From contig DLGL01000058.1 of assembly GCA_002482685.1 (NCBI GenBank), positions 46,918-72,287 on the forward strand: 25,370 bases of DNA, written 5' to 3'. A program made the position numbers and the translations under genes. Positions 20,808 through 25,370 of the stretch are shown one piece after another. Each line of letters opens with the position of its first letter. The first letter of the stretch is position 1. The notes under the pieces are model-generated. The model saw nothing but the letters and a program-made list of their open reading frames with translations, was not told where the DNA came from and searched no databases. This DNA is from Bacteriovoracaceae bacterium UBA7695 (GTDB lineage Bacteria; Bdellovibrionota; Bacteriovoracia; Bacteriovoracales; Bacteriovoracaceae).

Positions 20808-21607
20808 ATACCAACCCCTGTGTACTTAAACTGTCCCTTCTTCCAGACAAGTTTCACACCTTCCATAAATATCAAAGTCCAGAGCATAAGGATCAATGCT
20901 CCTTGTGTGACTTCTTGAAACGTACTCAGCCCCATAATGGTTCGTATAGGTAGGCTCAGCAAATACGGAAAAGGTGTCCACACCAGAATATTCTGCGCCC
21001 AAACCGGGAGGAAAGTAATGGGAATGAGGGCCCCACCAAAAAACGAAGTAAAAAATCTCAGCATGACAGCTAAGGACCAGATGTTATCGGCCCAAAGAGC
21101 AATCATCTCGATCATCATTCCCATCATACAGTAGGCGATGGCCCCAATAATAAATAGCAGGAGCCCTAAAAAAAGGTGACCTACATCCACCGAAGTAAAA
21201 GCTACCTCAGAGATGAATAACCGATAGATGCCTAACAGTATGATCATCTGCAAACTATAAAATAAGCTATAGGTTAGATAAGTGAGAGTCTTGTATTGAA
21301 AAACAGAAAGAGGATAGAGCAGGTAGCGTGTAAACGTTCCGTCGTAAATCTCCTGGGCAAGAAATCCAAAGTTTGGCCCATTCAAGATTTTCATCCCAAT
21401 CGGTGCAATAAGGTAGTAGAGACCCATCATCTCGAGCGTAAACCCCTGCATCTCGGAAACACCTTGTGTCTCAAAAATCGCCTGCCACAAAGCACGGGCC
21501 ACCATCAGTTGGATGAATGTCTGACCAAGAAATGTGATCCAGAAATCACTCCGGTAGGCGAGGATTTTTCTTAACTCCATCCCCATGACATCTTTCCACC
21601 ATTTCAT
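20804..21607 (-). CDS. ABC-2 type exporter permease (COG4587-like)
   Basis: This 267-residue protein has an N-terminal cytoplasmic helix (Glu-Leu-Arg-Lys-Ile-Leu-Ala-Tyr-Arg-Ser-Asp-Phe) and about six membrane helices. Asp-Gly-Thr-Phe-Thr-Arg-Tyr-Leu-Leu-Tyr-Pro-Leu-Ser near 89-101 corresponds to the Gly-Glu-Leu-Asp...Arg-Pro-Val-Ser segment of the downstream permease, showing that the two are distant paralogues. It overlaps the ATPase gene upstream and the second permease downstream by 4 bases each, so the three products are probably made in fixed ratio. COG4586-COG4587-COG3694 triplets are widespread, but their cargo is unknown. Confidence 0.87.
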   Translation of the reverse strand: MKWWKDVMGMELRKILAYRSDFWITFLGQTFIQLMVARALWQAIFETQGVSEMQGFTLEMMGLYYLIAPIGMKILNGPNFGFLAQEIYDGTFTRYLLYPLSVFQYKTLTYLTYSLFYSLQMIILLGIYRLFISEVAFTSVDVGHLFLGLLLFIIGAIAYCMMGMMIEMIALWADNIWSLAVMLRFFTSFFGGALIPITFLPVWAQNILVWTPFPYLLSLPIRTIMGLSTFQEVTQGALILMLWTLIFMEGVKLVWKKGQFKYTGVGI

Positions 21608-22530
21608 GTGGCGCCAATCCCATTTTTCATGATGGACTCAATCACATCTTCAATCGACGGGTCCTGGATATTTAAATCCAGAACGTAATGCTCTTCAAAT
21701 AATTCATGGGTTTTCTTCGCAAGATCTTGTCTAGGAACGGATACTTTAAAAACGCCATTCTGAGTGGTCACACTCAATACCTTTTCATCTCCCATCATTT
21801 TCTGAACATCAGAAAGAGATCCGTCATAAACGAACTCACCGGATTTAATAATCACGATACGCGGGCACAGCTCTTTAATGTCTTCCATGTAGTGGGATGT
21901 TAGAATCGTCATCGGCTTAAATTCTTTTTGATACTGTCTCAGAAATCCACGGACTGCTTTTTGAGCTGAGATATCTAAACCAATAGTGGGCTCGTCCAGA
22001 AAAATAACTTTTGGATTATGAAGAAGGGCCGCCATAAGCTCAATTTTCATCCGCTCACCCAAAGAGAGTTTTCTCACCTGAGTCTTAAGTTGGTCTTTCA
22101 CCATGAGGATTTCCGCAAGGAATTCAATATTGTATTTATACTGAGCATCTGGGATCTGATAAATTTCTTTCAGGAGAATAAAACTATCCAGCGCCGGAAG
22201 ATCCCACCACACCTGATTTTTCTGCCCCATGATAAGCGCCATCTGACGGCGGTACTCATTTGCCCTCTCCCAAGGTGTATAACCCAGAATCTTAGCTTCG
22301 CCTGCAGTCGGATGAACAATCCCTGCCAGAATTTTAATCAAAGTGGTTTTGCCCGCACCATTGGCACCGATCAAACCCACGATCTCACCTTGCTCGATGT
22401 TGAGATTGACTGGCTTCAGTGCATCTTTAGTCACAAGCTCTCTGGAAAATAGAGATTTAATAGACCCTTTGAGACCGGGCTCTTTAACGTGAGAAGTGAA
22501 GGTCTTACTTAGGTTTTTAACTTCAATCAT
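21604..22530 (-). CDS. ABC exporter ATP-binding protein (COG4586-like)
   Basis: This 308-residue nucleotide-binding subunit has Walker A Gly-Ala-Asn-Gly-Ala-Gly-Lys-Thr-Thr (55-63), a Q-loop region with Gly-Gln-Lys-Asn-Gln-Val-Trp-Trp-Asp (102-110, the Gln-Lys-x-Gln-x-Trp-Trp-Asp form typical of COG4586), signature Leu-Ser-Leu-Gly-Glu (155-159), Walker B Val-Ile-Phe-Leu-Asp-Glu (175-180) and the switch His213. All catalytic elements are intact. A C-terminal extension of about 70 residues is normal for the group. Its start overlaps the methyltransferase stop by 4 bases. Confidence 0.94.
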   Translation of the reverse strand: MIEVKNLSKTFTSHVKEPGLKGSIKSLFSRELVTKDALKPVNLNIEQGEIVGLIGANGAGKTTLIKILAGIVHPTAGEAKILGYTPWERANEYRRQMALIMGQKNQVWWDLPALDSFILLKEIYQIPDAQYKYNIEFLAEILMVKDQLKTQVRKLSLGERMKIELMAALLHNPKVIFLDEPTIGLDISAQKAVRGFLRQYQKEFKPMTILTSHYMEDIKELCPRIVIIKSGEFVYDGSLSDVQKMMGDEKVLSVTTQNGVFKVSVPRQDLAKKTHELFEEHYVLDLNIQDPSIEDVIESIMKNGIGAT

Positions 22531-23738
22531 AGTTTTTCCAGCACTAAACCTTTAAGGTAGCTGCCCTCAGGAAATCCTTTAAGCGTCGGACAATCCTGAC
22601 CAAGAGTCAGTCGGGTGTTAAGTTTATAGTTCAGTTTTAATTCACTCAACACATCCTGAATGGTCTTTTCAAATTTTGAACCATTCACCTGATGGGTATT
22701 AAGAAAAATCACCATATGACCTTTAGAATTTAAAACCTTGTCCATCTTGGAGATTAGATCCTTATACGCCTTGATTGCCGAAGTTCTCTTGTCACCATCA
22801 GTTGAAGATGACGGAGGATCACAAATAATGAAATCAAACTTCCTCTCATCATTTTTAAGTTTCACCAGTGCTTCATCCACACTCATGGTGAGTGCTTCAT
22901 GTTGAGCTGAATTTAAATCAGGATTAAGACCCAGATTCTGCTGAAGCCATTCAATATACTTCGGTGAAAGATCCACGGAAGTCACTTGTTTTGCTCCAAG
23001 CTTCATCGCCCACAAGGAGTAAGCCCCTGTGTAGCAGTAGAGATTTAGAACCGCTGAATCGTTAGTAATAAATTTCTTAAGAGTATGACGAACAGAACTC
23101 ATATCTGTGTAGAGACCATGATCGTACGAACTACCAAGTCTCACGAGGTACTGAAGACCAAATTCCTGGAGATGGAATTCATCCCGTCTTCCTGGATCTG
23201 CAGCATTGATGGGAAGCTTCTGAAGCTCTCTGGTTTCCCCACGAAGCTGAAACCAGACGTCATCATCTTTTATCTCAGGAAAAACTTCCTGAATGGTAGT
23301 CTGAATAATCGACTTATAAGGATTCCAGAAACTCGTATAAAGCTGAATCAAAACTCGGGAACCGAGCTTCTGAATGAAAATACCCGGCAGCTGATCGGCT
23401 TCACCAAAAGCCAGATAATAATTTTCCCGCTCTTTGAGGGCCGGCTCTTTTAATCTTTTTTCAAAGGCCAGATCAAGTCTTGCCTGGAGAGAAGCTGTGA
23501 AGTGCTGAGCTTCCTGATCGAATGGATATTTTGTCGTCCAGACTCTCGCCTTAACATTTTTATGAACAGGATCATGGATCAAAAGCGCCATGGGGCGTTT
23601 TCTATCATCCATCGCCACGATGAATTCCGATTGCCTTGGAAAACGATTAGAAAAACTATCCGCCGTGATCCACGGGTGGCCTTGCCGAATCAATTTGATG
23701 GAGATCGGATGGATGATACATTCGGGAATCTTGTTCAT
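22527..23738 (-). CDS. RlmI-like class I SAM-dependent RNA methyltransferase (COG1092)
   Basis: The 403-residue protein has an N-terminal PUA-like domain (about 8-70, beginning Gly-His-Pro-Trp-Ile), a linker domain (75-200) with His-Gly-Leu-Tyr-Thr-Asp-Met-Ser-Ser-Val-Arg near 207-217, and a Rossmann methyltransferase domain. SAM motif I is Val-Leu-Asn-Leu-Tyr-Cys-Tyr-Thr-Gly-Ala-Tyr-Ser at 230-241, the acidic motif II is Val-Asp-Leu-Ser at 255-258, and motif IV is Asp-Pro-Pro-Ser at 307-310. In Escherichia coli RlmI makes m5C1962 in 23S rRNA; other members modify other sites, so the target here is family-based inference. It is the second gene of a minus-strand operon, 3 bases after a small gene, with no clear ribosome-binding site of its own, suggesting coupling. 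Confidence 0.9.
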   Translation of the reverse strand: MNKIPECIIHPISIKLIRQGHPWITADSFSNRFPRQSEFIVAMDDRKRPMALLIHDPVHKNVKARVWTTKYPFDQEAQHFTASLQARLDLAFEKRLKEPALKERENYYLAFGEADQLPGIFIQKLGSRVLIQLYTSFWNPYKSIIQTTIQEVFPEIKDDDVWFQLRGETRELQKLPINAADPGRRDEFHLQEFGLQYLVRLGSSYDHGLYTDMSSVRHTLKKFITNDSAVLNLYCYTGAYSLWAMKLGAKQVTSVDLSPKYIEWLQQNLGLNPDLNSAQHEALTMSVDEALVKLKNDERKFDFIICDPPSSSTDGDKRTSAIKAYKDLISKMDKVLNSKGHMVIFLNTHQVNGSKFEKTIQDVLSELKLNYKLNTRLTLGQDCPTLKGFPEGSYLKGLVLEKL

Positions 23739-23741
23739 GGA

Positions 23742-24041
23742 TTACTGCTTTAAAGAATTAACCCGCTCTTCAGTTTTATCTAATAGGCGCAAAAGAATGT
23801 TAGTCGCGAGATAAGGATTTTTTAGGTGCTCTGTCAGGCCCAGGTTTTCCATTACATTCTGACACTCTATCGAATTTTCTGGTGTGAAAGGATCAAAGTT
23901 TAATCCCAAAAACTGAAGCTTTTTCATTGTAAGCTCAGCCTCTACTAGTGAGCTGGCGAGGATTTTACTTTCAAACTCCTGGAGAAAATTTTCAGGAGTT
24001 GAAGCCGAAGTTTCAGTAGTTTGTTTCATTAGTGAATTCAT
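23742..24041 (-). CDS. Small helical protein of unknown function
   Basis: This 99-residue protein has no signal peptide or membrane segment. After a Ser/Thr-rich start, the sequence is almost wholly helical, with Leu/Ile heptad-like spacing (Phe-Leu-Gln-Glu-Phe-Glu, Leu-Val-Glu-Ala-Glu-Leu, and Leu-Leu-Arg-Leu-Leu-Asp-Lys-Thr near the end). It could be an adaptor or oligomerisation protein. No family recognised. Two starts are possible, ATG at 24041 and ATG at 24029; neither has a Shine-Dalgarno, and the promoter upstream would place the mRNA start close to the first. It heads the methyltransferase/ABC operon. Confidence 0.68.
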   Translation of the reverse strand: MNSLMKQTTETSASTPENFLQEFESKILASSLVEAELTMKKLQFLGLNFDPFTPENSIECQNVMENLGLTEHLKNPYLATNILLRLLDKTEERVNSLKQ

Positions 24042-24050
24042 ACGTTTGAA

Positions 24051-24078
24051 AGTATGACATTGGGTTGCGCGCTGTCAA
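24051..24078 (-). promoter_or_regulatory. Promoter of the methyltransferase/ABC exporter operon
   Basis: On the minus strand a perfect TTGACA (24078-24073) is followed after 16 bases by CATACT (24056-24051), four of six -10 positions. Transcription would start near 24044, leaving a leader of about 3 bases to the ATG at 24041 or 15 to that at 24029. Confidence 0.5.
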
Positions 24079-24119
24079 TTAAAGGGTCAAAATCGGCCAT
24101 ACTTTTCTAAGGGAAAACC

Positions 24120-24995
24120 ATGATATCTGCACTTATTTACACCTTTGTTATTGTTGGGCTTGTTTACTGGGTTGAAACTCAAAGCTCGCCTTTCTCTAAC
24201 TCATTGATAATTAAGAAAAGTAATCCTGCTGAAGAACTTGAAACATGGCTCAAAAAATTTAACTGGGGAAACCGCAACGAACTTCAAAATCCGGGTAAAC
24301 TTCCGGTCTACAAATTCTATTCCGAGGTGGTGGAGATATTATTAAGTTTGGCCCGGAAAATGGGGGGGAGCTATCAGGACTCCTTACTCTATCTTCGTGA
24401 GGGATTACAAGATGACCGACAGTTCGAAAAAAAACTCAAAGAGATGATCCAAGGCACCTGGATTCAAATGAGCATGATGGTAGTTCTGACGTGGGGATTT
24501 ATTTTTTCTGCTTTGGCACTTGTTGACGTAAAGGTGAGTGGCCTTAAATTGTGTCTTATAGCTGGATGGCAAAGTGTCGGGATGAGTCTATTGCCTGTTG
24601 TTATTCGGTATTTCAGAGTTCGGTTTTTTGGAGACATCGGTAAACTTTGGAAGATCTTCTATGTCCTCCGGTCTCTGGCAAAAGTCCCTTTATCAAGAAC
24701 TGAAGTCCTGACACTTGCTGGAGTAGGGGAAATCAAAAACATTAAACAAAAATCTCTTTCCCATATCGTGGAGAAACTCAAACAGACCTGCCAAAGAGCT
24801 CTTCAGATGGGTGGGAGTTATGAAGAGGATATTCAATCCCTTATGGCCGAGCTCAGATTCCAGGAGAAGTGGCATTTTGAATTATTTGAAAAGCGACTCA
24901 TGGTGATAAAGCTCGGATTACTCTCAATTTTCTTTCTTCCCAGCTATTTGGCCTTCATCTTTCTCCTATTAGGTGACCTTTTGTCACTTATGTAG
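24120..24995 (+). CDS. Membrane protein with T2SSF-like features and an internal repeat
   Basis: The 291-residue protein has an N-terminal helix (1-18), a pair of helices at about 117-135 and 143-162, and a C-terminal helix pair at 262-288. The soluble segment ahead of each helix pair contains Met-Gly-Gly-Ser-Tyr (81-85 and 230-234), each followed by an acidic-basic helix ending in Phe-Glu-Lys-Lys-Leu or Phe-Glu-Lys-Arg-Leu. This helix-bundle plus membrane-pair layout resembles TadB/TadC or GspF (T2SSF) platform proteins of type II and IV pilus systems, but the similarity is judged by eye and no other pilus gene is nearby. AAGGGA precedes the ATG by 6 bases. ettA follows 36 bases later. Confidence 0.6.
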   Translation: MISALIYTFVIVGLVYWVETQSSPFSNSLIIKKSNPAEELETWLKKFNWGNRNELQNPGKLPVYKFYSEVVEILLSLARKMGGSYQDSLLYLREGLQDDRQFEKKLKEMIQGTWIQMSMMVVLTWGFIFSALALVDVKVSGLKLCLIAGWQSVGMSLLPVVIRYFRVRFFGDIGKLWKIFYVLRSLAKVPLSRTEVLTLAGVGEIKNIKQKSLSHIVEKLKQTCQRALQMGGSYEEDIQSLMAELRFQEKWHFELFEKRLMVIKLGLLSIFFLPSYLAFIFLLLGDLLSLM

Positions 24996-25000
24996 TAAAA

Positions 25001-25033
25001 ATGGGGATTCAAAAATTCAAAGGAATTCCCCAT
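25001..25033 (+). promoter_or_regulatory. Hairpin that includes the ettA start codon
   Basis: ATGGGGA (25001-25007) pairs perfectly with TCCCCAT (25027-25033), and TTC (25008-25010) with GAA (25023-25025) after a 1-base bulge. The right arm takes in the first two bases of the ATG and part of the AGGA ribosome-binding site. No T run follows, so it is not a terminator. Confidence 0.45.
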
Positions 25034-25370
25034 GGCAGTCGTAGACGATAAAAAAGTCATCTTTGGTATGCATAAGGTTGGAAAAATCTATCCACCTAAA
25101 AGACAAGTTCTCAAAGATATCTCCCTCTCCTTCTTTCTTGGAGCTAAGATCGGTGTTCTAGGTCTGAACGGATCTGGTAAATCTTCTCTTTTAAAAATTA
25201 TTGCCGGTGTGGATAAAGATTTTCTTGGGACTGTAAATGCCAACAAAGGCATTACCTTCGGCTACCTTGAACAGGATCCAAAACTTGATCCCAACAAATC
25301 AGTTAAGGAAGTGGTCGAAGAAGGTCTTCAGGCCCAGGTGAATATCGTTAAAGAATACGAAGAAGTGAAT
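25032..25370 (+). CDS. ettA: EttA-like ABC-F translational throttle ATPase, N-terminal part (truncated by window edge)
   Basis: The first 113 codons are present and open to the window end. The ATG at 25032 is preceded by AGGA. Walker A is Gly-Leu-Asn-Gly-Ser-Gly-Lys-Ser-Ser, and the segment Gly-Tyr-Leu-Glu-Gln-Asp-Pro near residue 84 with Leu-Asp and the Ser-Val-Lys-Glu-Val-Val helix matches the EttA form of the ABC-F family. In Escherichia coli EttA binds the ribosomal E site and regulates the first peptide bond according to the ADP/ATP ratio. There is no membrane segment; the protein acts in the cytoplasm. The second ATPase domain lies beyond the window, so domain completeness cannot be judged. 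Confidence 0.9.
   Translation, partial: MAVVDDKKVIFGMHKVGKIYPPKRQVLKDISLSFFLGAKIGVLGLNGSGKSSLLKIIAGVDKDFLGTVNANKGITFGYLEQDPKLDPNKSVKEVVEEGLQAQVNIVKEYEEVN

Noticed and set aside
22018..22452. Open frame of 144 codons on the plus strand inside the ABC ATPase gene
   Set aside because: Antisense to a complete set of ABC ATPase motifs; no domain recognisable.
23085..23453. Open frame of 122 codons on the plus strand inside the methyltransferase gene
   Set aside because: Antisense to the conserved methyltransferase sequence; no ribosome-binding site or domain.
24972..24988. GTGAC/GTCAC hairpin at the end of the T2SSF-like gene
   Set aside because: Only 5 bp, inside the coding sequence and without a T run, so not supported as a terminator.
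1..25370. tRNA genes, rRNA, CRISPR arrays, IS elements or phage genes
   Set aside because: No tRNA-like sequence, spaced repeat array, transposase, integrase or target-site duplication could be recognised on either strand.

Overview
The window is about 25 kb of gene-dense chromosomal DNA of low-to-moderate GC with short intergenic gaps. No rRNA, tRNA, IS element, phage gene or CRISPR array was found. The genes fit a Gram-negative bacterium: there are six predicted lipoproteins, a TPR plus beta-barrel outer-membrane protein, secreted proteins, a secreted peptidoglycan amidase and split complex I genes. The mixture (many secreted or lipid-anchored proteins of unknown function, separate nuoC and nuoD, FeSOD, a COG4586-type ABC exporter) suggests the Bdellovibrionota, perhaps the Bacteriovorax side. 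That placement is inference from gene content, not a database match.

Region 1 (1-6782): a truncated secreted protein (minus strand) whose leader carries an SD-containing hairpin and a Fur/PerR-like palindrome; a 1005-residue lipoprotein (minus strand); a 392-base gap rich in inverted repeats and a promoter; then a plus-strand pair made of a FecR-domain exported protein and a TPR plus beta-barrel outer-membrane protein. The architecture recalls Slam- or PgaA-type secretion or assembly proteins, and the large lipoprotein is divergently placed.

Region 2 (6779-9862, minus strand): FeSOD followed by a PhoB/PhoR-like response regulator and histidine kinase. A direct repeat of 11-bp period (typical of OmpR-family binding sites) lies just upstream of the regulator, suggesting autoregulation.

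Region 3 (10004-14900, plus strand): four consecutive lipoproteins (two LPP20-like, one LpoB-like, one COG3014-like), followed by a secreted HExxH metallopeptidase. They look like one outer-membrane module and are the best candidate here for a poorly described system.

Region 4 (15003-17789, plus strand): nuoB-nuoC-nuoD-nuoI, tightly packed and closed by a strong intrinsic terminator. No other complex I genes are present.

Region 5 (17788-19594, minus strand): an overlapping operon of a secreted amidase (TTG start), a small secreted protein, a small lipoprotein and an NTF2-like protein. Region 6 (19716-20018): a DUF962/Mpo1-like membrane protein with its own promoter. Region 7 (20019-24041, minus strand): a five-gene operon of a small protein, an RlmI-like methyltransferase and a three-gene ABC exporter, joined by 4-base overlaps. 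Region 8 (24120-25370, plus strand): a T2SSF-like membrane protein with an internal repeat, then the start of ettA, cut by the window edge.

Several start sites were moved from the longest open frame to a better supported internal start. Three translation starts (276 minus, 13980 plus, 25032 plus) are covered by hairpins.
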